From: Bernardetia sp963719525
GTDB lineage: Bacteria; Bacteroidota; Bacteroidia; Cytophagales; Bernardetiaceae
Assembly: GCA_963719525.1 (NCBI GenBank)
Contig: CAVRCG010000004.1
Coordinates: 1,488,001-1,552,000, forward strand
Length of the DNA: 64,000 nt
Direction of reading: 5' to 3'
In this document: piece by piece, positions 1 to 8,745 of the stretch
Numbering within the stretch: the stretch's first letter is position 1
Layout of the letters: each line of letters opens with the position of its first letter
The notes under the pieces: generated by a model
Database searches by the model: none
What the model saw: only the letters and a program-made list of their open reading frames with translations
Told to the model about the DNA's origin: nothing
Program-made: the position numbers and the translations under genes

Positions 1-331
1 GTCAGGATTGCCAAGTGAGCGTTTTTGTTTTGAAGGATTTTTGCCACATAAAAAAGGTAGAAAGACGCATTTAGATAGTCTAGCAGAAGAAAAACGAACC
101 TTTATCTTATACGAATCTCCTCATAGATTAATAAAAACACTTACACAACTTGCAGAAGTTTGTGGAAGTGACAGAAATGCATCCGTTTCTAGAGAGCTAA
201 CAAAAGTATATGAAGAAACTAAAAATGGAACGTTGGAAGAAATAATAGATTATTTTTCTAATGAAGGAACAGTAAAAGGAGAATTTGTAATTGTGGTAGA
301 AGGAAAAGGTAAAGTAGTGAGTAGTAAATAG
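1..331 (+). CDS. rsmI: 16S rRNA (cytidine-2'-O)-methyltransferase RsmI, C-terminal part
   Basis: The gene runs in from the left edge, so only about 109 C-terminal residues are visible. They match the end of RsmI, which uses SAM to methylate the ribose of C1402 in 16S rRNA. Visible family features are the segment around FEGFLPHKKGRK, the conserved ILYESPHRL block, and the closing region with SRELTKVYEE and KGEFVIVVEG. The frame is open from base 2; no start codon is inside the window. It converges on the yihY-like gene, with a terminator hairpin between them. Identification is strong because the C-terminal half of this family is well conserved. Confidence 0.93.
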   Translation, partial: SGLPSERFCFEGFLPHKKGRKTHLDSLAEEKRTFILYESPHRLIKTLTQLAEVCGSDRNASVSRELTKVYEETKNGTLEEIIDYFSNEGTVKGEFVIVVEGKGKVVSSK

Positions 332-394
332 CAGTTGGTAGATGAAGTTTGATTAAACTATTGTAGAGACTTAAACTATTTTTAAAAAAACAAA

Positions 395-416
395 ACCCAC
401 GAATTTGTTCGTGGGT
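395..416. terminator. bidirectional hairpin terminator
   Basis: A perfect 9-bp stem (ACCCACGAA with TTCGTGGGT) around a 4-base loop. It is preceded by an A run and followed by a short A run. It sits between the convergent rsmI and yihY-like genes and could serve both strands. Confidence 0.7.
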
Positions 417-435
417 AAAAAGGTTCGAATTTTTT

Positions 436-530
436 ATCAATTCGGTTGCAACCTGTATTTTTGATAGGTCTGTAATGTAAGTCTGATCTATCAAAAACAG
501 GTATTTCTAATTCCAAAATCATATAGAACC
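436..530. repeat. dispersed hairpin repeat, TTCGGTTGCAAC family, copy 1
   Basis: This segment shares about 65 bases of close similarity with 43023-43100, starting at AATTCGGTTGCAAC. It contains an inverted pair, TTTTTGATAG and CTATCAAAAA, that would fold into a hairpin. The tail AAAATCATATA is also shared with the second copy, but there it is separated by an extra stretch of about 75 bases. No coding potential is seen. Confidence 0.65.
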
Positions 531-551
531 AAAAGTTCTTACTTTATTTTC

Positions 552-1475
552 TTATAGAGAAGTAGGTCTATTTTCTACAAGTTTTTCTCTACTTTTAGCA
601 TGTTTGGAAACTTTGGTTCGGTGTCCATAAAAACGAGCATATACTTTTGTAAATTCTGCTCCAAAAAACAAAATTAAGCAAGCATACGAAACCCATAGTA
701 GAATCAAAACTACTGAACCAGCTACGCCATATGTAGAAGCAGGTTCGGCAAGACCGAAATAAAGACTTAATCCTTCTTTACCAATTGTAAATAAAATAGC
801 TGTTACGAGTCCACCAATTCCTACTGTTTTCCAACCAATTTCTCTATCAGGAAGCGTTTTAAACATAAAAGCAAACAAAACTCCTATAATAAGAAGAGAA
901 ACAGTAATTTCAACGGCTGACATAGCATAAATCATAAAATCAGGTAGGAAAGTCATCATCCATTCTGAAAGTGTAGAAATAAGCGTAGAGACGATAAGTG
1001 AAATCAAAAGTAGAAAAGCAACCACCATAATAAGACCAAATGAAGTAGCACGGTCTGTAATAAGTTTCATAATTGCATTTCCAGAGGTGTCAGGTTCGAC
1101 TTCCCAAATATTATTAAACGACTTTTGAAGTTGTACAAAAACACCCGTTGCACCAAAAACAAGTGAGCCAATCCCTACCACAAGGGCAAAAGTAGAATCT
1201 TCTGTACTAAGGGCATTTTTTATCATATCCTGCACAGCTTCAGCAGCATCTTGCCCAACCATTCCAGAAATCTGTCCTGTAATTTCTCCCCTAACAGCTT
1301 CTTCTCCAAAAAGCGAACCTGCTGATTTGATTACCATAATCAAAAGACCAGGTAAAGAAAAAATGGTATAGTAAGCAATAACGGCACTTTCACGAAAGGG
1401 ATCGAGTGCATTCCATTCTGTAAATGTTTCTTTTAATAGTTTTCCTAAGTCTTTAAATCTAAATTTGCGAGCCAT
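552..1475 (-). CDS. YihY/BrkB-family inner membrane protein
   Basis: A 307-residue polytopic membrane protein of the YihY (formerly RNase BN or virulence factor BrkB) family. About six hydrophobic helices are visible. The family signature is present near the start (FRESAVIAYYTIFSLPGLL), followed by the central GATGVFVQLQKSFNNIWEV block. The C-terminal tail is short and basic, on the expected cytoplasmic side. The exact function of this family is unsettled; it is neither RNase BN nor a proven virulence factor. The gene stands alone between rsmI and proC with its own spacer on each side. Length and helix pattern fit the family well. Confidence 0.88.
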   Translation of the reverse strand: MARKFRFKDLGKLLKETFTEWNALDPFRESAVIAYYTIFSLPGLLIMVIKSAGSLFGEEAVRGEITGQISGMVGQDAAEAVQDMIKNALSTEDSTFALVVGIGSLVFGATGVFVQLQKSFNNIWEVEPDTSGNAIMKLITDRATSFGLIMVVAFLLLISLIVSTLISTLSEWMMTFLPDFMIYAMSAVEITVSLLIIGVLFAFMFKTLPDREIGWKTVGIGGLVTAILFTIGKEGLSLYFGLAEPASTYGVAGSVVLILLWVSYACLILFFGAEFTKVYARFYGHRTKVSKHAKSREKLVENRPTSL

Positions 1476-1596
1476 ACAATAAGTGAGTAATTAAAAGTGA
1501 AGTTGAAAAAATGAAGAGTAGAAAGAGAATCAAAACAACTTTTCCATTCTTTAGAATCATAACCAAGAAAAAATAATTTTGTTATTGCTTTCTTAT

Positions 1597-2397
1597 TTAT
1601 TCTCCTAATTTTTTTGCTCGTTTTTGCGCTGCTTGTAATCCTTGACCTATTTTATGAGATAAATCTTGTTTAGAAAAAATAGTTAGAGCTGCTTCTGTTG
1701 TTCCTCCTTTTGAAGAAACTTTTTTTATCCACTCTTCACATGAATACGTACTTCTATTTTCCAAATGAACTGCTCCCATAAATGTTTGGGTAACTAATAA
1801 CTCGGCTTCTGAATGCGAAAAACCCATATTCTGTGCTTCTTTTATCATAGCTTCCATAAAAAAATAGACATACGCATGACCACTTCCAGAAATAGCCGTT
1901 ACGGCATCAATCTTTTCTTCTTCGGCAAAATAAAGTGATTTTCCTGTTGTATTTAGAAGGTTTTGAACAAAAAACAATTCATCTCTACTCACAGACTCGT
2001 CGGCTGTAAAACCTGTCATTCCCATTCCAATCTGTGAAGGTAAATTTGGCATTGCACGAATAATTTTTGAAGTTCCTAAGCTATTTTTTAGCGTTTCGAT
2101 TTTTACGCCTGCCATAATAGAAAGCACCGTTTGAGAAGGCAAAATATAAGGTTGTAATGTTTCGAACAATACTTTTGTATCTTGTGGTTTGACTGCTAAG
2201 ATAATTAGTTGAACTTCCGAAATTCTTTTATCAGGTGTAGAAATCACATACGAATAACCTTTTTCTCTCAAAAAATCAGCTTTTTCATTCGTTTTTTCTA
2301 AGATAAGCAAATCACTTTTTGTAATAGAATGAGAAAGTAAAAAACTTTCTGCGTAGGTTGTTCCCATATTTCCAGCACCAACAATTAGGATTTTCAT
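1597..2397 (-). CDS. proC: pyrroline-5-carboxylate reductase
   Basis: A 266-residue ProC that catalyses the NAD(P)H-dependent last step of proline synthesis in the cytoplasm. The N-terminal Rossmann motif GAGNMG is at residues 7-12. The conserved AVKPQD block, the MAGV and RAMPNLP segments, and the C-terminal helical substrate-binding block (TAISGSGHAYVYFFMEAM, then SSKGGTTEAAL) are all present in order. Length is typical for the family. The ATG is preceded by a usual AT-rich leader. No neighbour belongs to proline metabolism, so it appears to be transcribed alone. Confidence 0.96.
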   Translation of the reverse strand: MKILIVGAGNMGTTYAESFLLSHSITKSDLLILEKTNEKADFLREKGYSYVISTPDKRISEVQLIILAVKPQDTKVLFETLQPYILPSQTVLSIMAGVKIETLKNSLGTSKIIRAMPNLPSQIGMGMTGFTADESVSRDELFFVQNLLNTTGKSLYFAEEEKIDAVTAISGSGHAYVYFFMEAMIKEAQNMGFSHSEAELLVTQTFMGAVHLENRSTYSCEEWIKKVSSKGGTTEAALTIFSKQDLSHKIGQGLQAAQKRAKKLGE

Positions 2398-2602
2398 TTT
2401 TGAATCGTTCGAATAAAAAAAGCACTTTATGAAAAAGCAAATAATTATAAAGAGTAAAATTTGATATTTTTCTTACTCCTCATATAGGTTGTGTTCTGCC
2501 TTCCTAAATTTGTAATATAAAGTTAAGACAAAAACAGTTTTTACACACAACTAAAACAACTTTAGCTATTGGTAAAGCATATTCATTTCAATAACCAAAT
2601 TT

Positions 2603-2759
2603 ACCTATTTATTTGTTATGGATAAAAACCAAATCAAGAATAGATTAATAAACGTTGTCAGGGTTACTTACAAGTCTAACAATCAGTAAGTTATATAAAA
2701 TAGCGATAGACTTATTTTTCCATAACAAATAGGTTTGCAAACCTGTTGCTACAGAAAAA
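2603..2759. repeat. palindromic element, GTTTGCAAAC family, degenerate copy
   Basis: The left arm TTTTTCCATAACAAATAG leads into the core GGTTTGCAAACC at 2732-2743, as in three other copies in the window. The expected right arm is degraded (CTGTTGCTACAGAAAAA). A good match to the missing arm, ACCTATTTATTTGTTATGG, lies upstream at 2603-2621, as if the element had been rearranged or two copies had recombined. It fills much of the 544-base spacer between proC and the acpH-like gene. No coding potential is seen there. Confidence 0.6.
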
Positions 2760-2941
2760 TGAAAAGTACTGAATCAACCGTGATCACCTTTAATACAAAC
2801 CTATCTAATTTTGATTACTATAAAATTAGGTGGGTTTTTTAGATTTGTGTTTGACTAGACAAACTATTATACTTTATTTTGTTTATATTTAGAAGGCTAT
2901 ACTTTTGCTTGTCAATTACTTAACTTTTTCTAAATTTTTAT

Positions 2942-3541
2942 ATGAATTTTCTAGCTCATTTTTTTTTATCTAATAAAATAGAATCTATAATTATAGGTAA
3001 TTTTTTGGGAGATTTTGTGAGAGGAAACAAATATAAAAATTATCCAGAACAAATAGCGAAGGGAATTATGCTACATCGTCATATTGATACGTTTACTGAC
3101 AAACATCCTATTGTTTTACAGACAAACAAACGTTTGCATGCTGATTTTGGAAAATATGCTCCCGTGATTACGGATATTTATTACGACCATTTTTTGGGAG
3201 TACATTTTGATAAATACAAATTTGATAATCAAAGTGAAAACAGTAATTTGAATGATTTCTCACTTTTTATTTATGAAACGTTGAAGAGGAACTATGATAT
3301 TTTGACACCTTTAGCACAACAAGTTTTTTTGAGAATGCAGAAGCAGGATTGGCTTACACATTATGCGACGTTGTACGGAATGGAACAATCTCTAAATGGG
3401 CTTTCTCGCAGAGCTAAATATTCAACTAACTTGTATGAATCGTATGATTTTTTGAAAGAAAACTATTTTATTATTGAAAATGATTTTACAGCTTTTTTTC
3501 CAGACATTATACAATTTGTTCAGGAGAGATTAAATGAATAG
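2942..3541 (+). CDS. acyl carrier protein phosphodiesterase-like protein (AcpH family)
   Basis: A 199-residue protein of the AcpH family. Family members are HD-like metal-dependent hydrolases; the E. coli enzyme removes the phosphopantetheine arm from acyl carrier protein. The N-terminal signature MNFLAHFFLS and GNFLGDFVRG, the metal-site block MLHRHIDTFTD, and the DIYYDHFLG segment are all present, with the conserved His and Asp residues intact. Length equals that of the E. coli protein. In Bacteroidota the substrate has not been shown for most homologues, so activity is inferred from family membership. The ATG sits right after an AT-rich leader and no operon partner is evident. Confidence 0.85.
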   Translation: MNFLAHFFLSNKIESIIIGNFLGDFVRGNKYKNYPEQIAKGIMLHRHIDTFTDKHPIVLQTNKRLHADFGKYAPVITDIYYDHFLGVHFDKYKFDNQSENSNLNDFSLFIYETLKRNYDILTPLAQQVFLRMQKQDWLTHYATLYGMEQSLNGLSRRAKYSTNLYESYDFLKENYFIIENDFTAFFPDIIQFVQERLNE

Positions 3542-3775
3542 ATTTGCTAAAATAGTTAGTTTTTACTTACAAGAATTAATCTAATAATTAATTTTCTTGC
3601 TTCATGATAAGTAGATCAATTACGACCTGTTGAAGTAGTGAAGCTAATTAAAAATTACTACTGTAGCTCATTAATTACCGATAAATTAATAATTTATAAA
3701 TAGTAGTTTATTTGGTTTCTATTCCTTACATTGATTTTATTGATATTTTAATTTTTCTTGTTTTTATATTTTTGC

Positions 3776-6077
3776 ATGAATTGTCTTAATCCATATTATT
3801 TTTTTTGCTTCAAACAAATAAGAAATTATTTTTCTTTGCTTTGTAGTGAATTAGATTTTCAATTTACTAGGAAGACGATTTTACCACTATTATTATTTTT
3901 ACTTTTTTTTAGTAATTGTTTTTATGTTTCTGGTTTCTATCAAAACTCAAAAGAGTTAGATAACCTTATTCATAGTTTGGAACTGCGTCAAAAAGAAGAT
4001 ACTGTCAAACTTTCGCTCTATAATTCTATTTTCAAAATAATAAAAAATGATAATGAAATGGCGTATGATTACGCTAAAAAAGGATATGAATTAGGAAAGA
4101 AATTTGAACCTACTCGTTTGGTTGCTGTTTCTACTTATCAGTATGCTAAAGTATTGCAAATAAAAGGGGAACATTTGAAGGCTGCGCAAATTATAGAAGA
4201 CCAAGTTTTAAATTTTGAAAATCAAAATCAAACTCCACCTCCATTTTTATTTCATCAGTTGGGAAAAATTTATGACGAAACGGGTAATAAAGTAAAAGCC
4301 TTGAATAGTTATTTAAAAGCATTTGAATTGTGGAAAACATACAAGCAACCCTTACTTACGAAAGAAGATTTCTATGAAAGCATAGCTAATCTTTACATCG
4401 AAAGTGGACAGTATAAAGAAGCACAATATTATTATGAGGAATTATTAAAATGGGCAAATTCTGATCAAAATAAAGGTAGTGCAAATCAAAATCAAAATTT
4501 TGATGAGAGTAAAAAAATTCAATCTACAGCAGCACAAGGGCTTGTACGAATTTTTATAGCAAAACAGGAGTATAAACAAGCTTTGTTGTACCTTCAAAAA
4601 TCAGAAGAAATTTTGTACGGGGAAATCTAAGAAAAAATGTTTATTGGCTACTTATGAGCTTTACTCCGAACTGTATTTCACAAAATTTGATTACAACTTA
4701 GCTAAAAAATATGCTTTTGAAGCTCTACAGATTGCCGAGCAGTTGGGAGAAGCACAGCAAGCCATTTTGCTTTCTATTCGTTTGGGTGATATTTATAGTG
4801 CAGAAGGTTCTTATGATAAAGCAGAATTGTTTTTGAAACGAGCAGAAAAAACAGCATTGTATTTAAGTAATAACTTATTATACAAACAAGTTTATTTCTC
4901 ATTTGCAAACCTGTATGAAAAAAGTCAGAAAGACAAATTAGCACTTAATTATTACAGAAAATACTTAATATACAAAGATTCGGTAAACAATGAAGTTTCT
5001 ATTCGCAAAATTAATAGTCTTCAAATGCAGTTCGAACAAGAAAGACATAAGCAAGAAATAGACGTTTTACAACTCAGTCAGCGTGAAAAACAGCTCCAAC
5101 AAAAAGCAGAAGTAGAAAGGGCGCAAATGTTTAATATCATTGGACTTACTGTTATAATCGCTTTAGGAGTGATGGCTTTTCTGATTTATAATCGGTATCG
5201 TTTTGGAGAACGAACGCAGAAAATACTCAAAAATCAAAGTCATTCTATTACAAATCAAAATCAAGAATTACAATCCATAAATGAACAACTTGTAGAATCA
5301 AAAAAAGAACTTGATGCGATTAATAAGACAAAAGACCGTTTTTTTTCCATTGTTGCTCACGACCTCAAAGGACCTTTAAACTCCTTAAAAGGATATTCTC
5401 ATCTTATTTCTACCTTTGGCGACAAACTTCCAAAAGAAGAAATAATTAGTATGGCAGCCGACCAAGAACGAACGCTAGACAATTTGTATAAGTTTTTGGA
5501 AGACCTTCTCTCGTGGTCAAGAATACAAATGAAAGCAGTTGCGTTAGAGCCAAAAGAAATAGAATTAAAATCAGTTGTAGATAAGATGTATCGAATATTA
5601 ATACTTCAAATGGAAGAGAAAGATATTACAATGAAATGTGTCAATATAGAAAATAAAAAAGTTTTTGCCGATGAGAACGCTGTTTTTACAGTTTTGAGGA
5701 ATCTGGTTTCAAATTCTATTAAGTTTACGCCCAAAGGAGGAAGAATAAAAGTAAAAGCAAAAACAGAAAAAGATAAAAAAGAAATAAATTTTACCAAAAT
5801 ATCTATAACCGATACAGGAATAGGAATGCCAAAGGAAGTTTCTGAAAAATTATTCAAACTAGACAATAAATACTCTACAAAAGGAACAGAAGGCGAAAAA
5901 GGAACAGGTTTAGGGCTTATAATTTGTAAAGAATTTATAGAACAGAACGGAGGAGAAATAGGCGTAGAAAGCACAGAGGGAGAAGGGACAACATTTTGGT
6001 TTACACTTCCTACTTTTGATTCTTCAAAAGAAAAAACAGACGAAAAAGAAACAGTTACATTAGAAACATTAAATTAA
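3776..6077 (+). pseudogene. TPR-containing sensor histidine kinase, frameshifted
   Basis: Two reading frames make one protein of about 766 residues. The first part (to 4630) has a hydrophobic signal segment (about residues 42-60) and TPR-like helices. The second part (from about 4623) has further TPRs, a coiled coil, one membrane helix (IIGLTVIIALGVMAFLIY) and a kinase core. The core shows an H-box (VAHDLKGPLNSLKGY), an N-box (RNLVSNSIKF), G1 (DTGIGM) and G2 (GTGLGL). This is the common Bacteroidota periplasmic-TPR sensor layout. The frames join if one G is removed from the GGGG at 4619-4622; total length is 3n+1. The start is uncertain: the ATG at 3776 lies only 2 bases after a TATTTTTG promoter-like box, so translation may start further in. 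No receiver domain is fused; the regulator at 6248-7402 on the other strand may be its partner. Confidence 0.8.
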
Positions 6078-6084
6078 AAGCACA

Positions 6085-6124
6085 AAAAAAACTGATTTAA
6101 GTAATAACTCAAACCAGTTTTTTT
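6085..6124. terminator. hairpin terminator after the histidine kinase
   Basis: AAAAAAACTG and CAGTTTTTTT flank an imperfect inner stem, forming a hairpin ending in a T run just after the kinase stop codon. The A run on the other side lets it also serve the convergent response regulator gene. Confidence 0.65.
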
Positions 6125-6131
6125 ATTGTTT

Positions 6132-6163
6132 TTGTCGGTGTCGCTTCGCTAAAACACTGACAA
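6132..6163. repeat. hairpin in the convergent spacer
   Basis: TTGTCGGTGT pairs with ACACTGACAA (one G-T pair) around a 12-base loop containing CGCTTCGC. It lies between the terminator and the palindromic element. Function unknown; it may be another intergenic repeat, but no second copy is seen here. Confidence 0.45.
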
Positions 6164-6174
6164 GGGCTGTGATA

Positions 6175-6220
6175 TTTTTTCCATAGAACTGGGGTTTGCA
6201 AACCCAGTTCTATGGAAAAA
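6175..6220. repeat. palindromic element, GTTTGCAAAC family, near-perfect copy
   Basis: A palindrome of about 45 bases. The arms TTTTTCCATAGAACTGG and CCAGTTCTATGGAAAAA flank a GGTTTGCAAACC core, with one unpaired G. It shares core and outer ends with the copies at 2715, 35469 and 39826, while the middle of the arms differs and changes in a compensating way. Confidence 0.75.
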
Positions 6221-6247
6221 TACTATTTTAATAAAACATAATTAACT

Positions 6248-7402
6248 CTAAGCATGTTTTTTAACATCTTCTACTGTAATTGATTTTCCACTCATAATAA
6301 TAAGTCTTTCGACTACATTTCGAAGTTCACGAATATTTCCTGTCCACTCGTGTTTTTGGAGTTCTTTTACGGCTGCTGAGTCAATTTTCTTTTTTGGTTC
6401 GCCATAATCATTTGCAATCTGTTCTAAAAAATGTTCTATCAAAAGAGGAATATCGTCTTTACGTTCGTTCAGAGGTGGAACTTTTATCAAAATAACTCCC
6501 AAACGGTGGTACAAATCTTCTCTAAAATTTCCGTTTTTGATTTCTTCTTTCAGATTTTTGTTGGTTGCAGCCACCACACGAACATCAACTTTGATTTCCT
6601 TATCGCCACCAACACGAGTAATTTTGTGTTCTTGCAGCGCACGCAAAACCTTCGCCTGTGCCGAAAGACTCATATCTCCAATTTCATCTAAAAACAACGT
6701 TCCTTTATCAGCCAGTTCAAACTTGCCGATGCGCTGTTTGATAGCCGAAGTAAACGAGCCTTTTTCGTGTCCGAAAAGCTCACTTTCTATGAGTTCGGAA
6801 GGAATAGCAGCACAATTTACCTCTACTAAAAGATGTGCCGAACGCTCGCTTTTTTCGTGTAACCACTTAGCCACCAGTTCTTTACCAGAGCCATTAGGTC
6901 CTGTAATCATAACACGAGCATCTGTAGGAGCAACTTTTTCGATAGTTTCTTTTACATCGTGAATTGCTTGTGAAGCTCCGATTATATCAATCGTTTTGGG
7001 TACTTTTTTCTTTAGTGTTTTGGTTTCGGTAACGAGCTGCGTTTTTTCCATCGCATTACGAATGGTAACTAAAAGACGGTTCAAATCAGGTGGTTTTTCA
7101 ATAAAATCAAACGCTCCTTTTTTGGTACATTCAACGGCCGTTTCAATATTTCCGTGAGCCGAAATCATAATAAAAGCATTTTCTCTACCTAGTTCAGTAG
7201 ATTTTTGTAATACTTCTATGCCGTCCATTTTTGGCATTTTGATGTCGCACAAAACCACGTCGTAATTATTGATAAGCAACATATCAAGACCTTGCTGTCC
7301 GTCTTTGGCTTCATCTATTTCGTACTTTTCGTACTCCAAAATATCTCGGAGTGTATGACGAATGGCAGCTTCATCGTCTATGATAAGGATTTTTTTTGGC
7401 AT
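6248..7402 (-). CDS. sigma54-type AAA+ response regulator lacking a HTH domain
   Basis: A 384-residue NtrC/DctD-type regulator. Residues 1-120 form a receiver with phosphoacceptor Asp53 (in DVVLCDIKMPKMDG). Residues about 140-365 form an AAA+ domain with Walker A GPNGSGKE, Walker B GTLFLDEIGDM and the arginine-bearing C-terminal part (EWTGNIRELRN). Two features are unusual: the sigma54-contacting GAFTGA loop reads GSFTSA, and the protein stops soon after the AAA+ domain with no Fis-type helix-turn-helix. It may therefore act without direct DNA binding. It converges on the TPR histidine kinase gene, a plausible but unproven partner. The ATG start gives the usual MPKKILIIDDE beginning. Confidence 0.88.
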   Translation of the reverse strand: MPKKILIIDDEAAIRHTLRDILEYEKYEIDEAKDGQQGLDMLLINNYDVVLCDIKMPKMDGIEVLQKSTELGRENAFIMISAHGNIETAVECTKKGAFDFIEKPPDLNRLLVTIRNAMEKTQLVTETKTLKKKVPKTIDIIGASQAIHDVKETIEKVAPTDARVMITGPNGSGKELVAKWLHEKSERSAHLLVEVNCAAIPSELIESELFGHEKGSFTSAIKQRIGKFELADKGTLFLDEIGDMSLSAQAKVLRALQEHKITRVGGDKEIKVDVRVVAATNKNLKEEIKNGNFREDLYHRLGVILIKVPPLNERKDDIPLLIEHFLEQIANDYGEPKKKIDSAAVKELQKHEWTGNIRELRNVVERLIIMSGKSITVEDVKKHA

Positions 7403-7444
7403 AAAATGGTGTCTTTTGTCGTGAGGTAAAAAAATGTTTTTTAA

Positions 7445-7475
7445 ACCGTCAACGAGGCTTTGCCGTCGTTGAGGA
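7445..7475. repeat. CCGTCAACGAGG repeat, copy 1
   Basis: AACCGTCAACGAGG, CTTTG, then CCGTCGTTGAGG. This is quasi-palindromic within itself. The same unit occurs twice in inverted orientation at 63381-63457. It lies just upstream of the response regulator start. Confidence 0.6.
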
Positions 7476-7556
7476 CTTTGTTATATAGCAATCTACAATA
7501 AGAAAAGAATTTTTACAAGAAAAAGTTTGAAATCAGCTACATTTAGAACCAAAAAA

Positions 7557-7587
7557 AATAGGAATTTGAGTTGTTCAAATTCCTATT
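7557..7587 (-). terminator. terminator of the Rpn/tail cassette operon
   Basis: A perfect 13-bp stem (AATAGGAATTTGA with TCAAATTCCTATT) around a 5-base loop. On the minus strand it is followed by an eight-base T run. It lies directly after the last tail cassette, so it would end the STAND-Rpn-cassette transcript. Confidence 0.85.
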
Positions 7588-7592
7588 CTAGA

Positions 7593-7760
7593 TTATTTAT
7601 TTTTGATAGATTTTGCAATTTCTTCTACCATTTCTTTAGGAACTTTTAATACATCAACAACTTGTTGAATAGTAAAGTCAGCTAACAACATTCTTTCTAC
7701 TGCTTTTGCTATCCCTTGCTTAAAACGGATGTCTTTTTCAATGTCAAATAATAGTGCCAT
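7593..7760 (-). CDS. stand-alone Rpn-like C-terminal tail protein, cassette 3
   Basis: A 55-residue ORF starting MALLFDIEKDIRFKQG and ending KEMVEEIAKSIKNK. It is a diverged copy of the C-terminal tail of the upstream Rpn-like nuclease (7952-8128) and of the next cassette (7768-7944). The first 16 residues are nearly constant, the middle is variable, and the last 10 are similar. Its ATG lies 7 bases after the stop codon of cassette 2, which suggests coupled translation, and a strong terminator follows. In known Rpn systems a short C-terminal protein made from inside the gene neutralises the nuclease; a similar role here is inferred. It could also be a leftover of duplication. Confidence 0.6.
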   Translation of the reverse strand: MALLFDIEKDIRFKQGIAKAVERMLLADFTIQQVVDVLKVPKEMVEEIAKSIKNK

Positions 7761-7767
7761 AACTGGA

Positions 7768-7944
7768 TTATTTTTTAATAGATTTAGCTATTTCCTTTAC
7801 CATTTGTAATGAAACTACCAAACAATCTGCTATTTGTTGATGAGATAAATTAGTAGATAATAAATTTTTAATACCTTCTCTTGCTTTCTTTTCCTCGCCT
7901 TGCTTAAAACGGATATCTTTTTCAATGTCAAATAGTAGTGCCAT
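7768..7944 (-). CDS. stand-alone Rpn-like C-terminal tail protein, cassette 2
   Basis: A 58-residue ORF starting MALLFDIEKDIRFKQGEE and ending QMVKEIAKSIKK. It has the same constant start and variable middle as the tail of the Rpn-like gene just upstream. The ATG follows that gene's stop codon by 7 bases (TGA, TTCAGTT, ATG), and the junction with cassette 3 has nearly the same spacing sequence (TCCAGTT). The intact frame, preserved start context and preserved length argue that the cassettes are kept as genes rather than drifting. The antitoxin or exchange-reservoir role is inference. Confidence 0.6.
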   Translation of the reverse strand: MALLFDIEKDIRFKQGEEKKAREGIKNLLSTNLSHQQIADCLVVSLQMVKEIAKSIKK

Positions 7945-7951
7945 AACTGAA

Positions 7952-8128
7952 TCATTTTTTGATAGATTTAATAATTTTTTCTACAAACTCTAAAGAAACT
8001 TGTAAATATTCGGCTATTTTTTCCTTTGGAACATTCTGTTCTGCAAAGCCTTTGATCGCTAAAACTGCTTGTTGTTCTTTTCCTTGTTTAAAGCGAATAT
8101 CTTTTTCGATTGGGAATATTAGTGCCAT
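7952..8128 (-). CDS. internal in-frame ORF: Rpn tail, cassette 1 (possible short isoform)
   Basis: Inside the Rpn-like frame, Met-Ala-Leu at 8128 begins a segment collinear with the two stand-alone cassettes downstream (MALIFPIEKDIRFKQGKE to FVEKIIKSIKK, 58 residues). The stand-alone copies start at exactly this Met. It may therefore be an internal translation start giving a short C-terminal protein, as described for other Rpn genes. Initiation here is not directly visible from the sequence. Confidence 0.4.
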   Translation of the reverse strand: MALIFPIEKDIRFKQGKEQQAVLAIKGFAEQNVPKEKIAEYLQVSLEFVEKIIKSIKK

Positions 8129-8740
8129 ATTTTTGGATTGGTTTAATGTTTCTTCTTGTAAATCTCTCAAAAGAGATAATATTTCTAACTGTTTAACGTA
8201 TTTTAGTTGTTGTAAGTTGGGTTTAGTAAGTTTTATTATTCGTTGAAGAATAGATGAAATGATGATTTCTGGTTTTTTGTTTTGAAAGTTTGCCAAAATA
8301 GCTAGAATTACTTCTTCTGGTTTGTCAGAATTAATAAAATCAGTATAATCTATTTCTTGAATATTGACAAGACTAAACTCAAAATTCAAATCATCGTGAT
8401 TGATTTTTGTGTTCATCTTTGCTTTTCCTTCTCCAAGATAAAAAACGATTTGTTTGAGTTTTAGTTTGTGTATTCGAAACACAAGCGCATAATATTCCAA
8501 CATTCAATGCACCATTTTTGGTTCGTCTTTTACTTGAAACTCAATATGTAAAATATAATCCTTTTTAGAATCTTTATGTACTACTTTTTTGATAAAGTCA
8601 GGTTTTCGTTCGATAGTCTGCTGCAAATCTACTGTAATATCAACGAGCTTTTCAGGACGAATACCTAATAACTTTTCTGCCAAAGGAAGCGCCATCTGCT
8701 CTATATTTTCTTTGAAAATTTTGTCGTAGTCTTGGGACAT
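7952..8740 (-). pseudogene. Rpn-family PD-(D/E)XK nuclease with an in-frame stop
   Basis: A 262-codon frame interrupted by TGA at 8504-8506. The N-terminal piece has the nuclease core: a conserved Asp in ERKPDFIKKV and the E-x-Q motif in YILHIEFQV. The downstream piece begins with ATG immediately after the TGA (CAT TGA ATG), where family members usually read a Tyr-Arg-Met sequence. The gap is therefore a point change (probably CGA to TGA) or a stop-restart, not a frameshift. The C-terminal part ends with the tail described as cassette 1. Family members are recombination-promoting nucleases with reported anti-phage activity. It starts 5 bases after the STAND NTPase gene, so the two are an operon. 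If the stop is real, nuclease and tail are made as separate chains or the nuclease is dead. Confidence 0.75.
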
Positions 8741-8745
8741 TTTTT

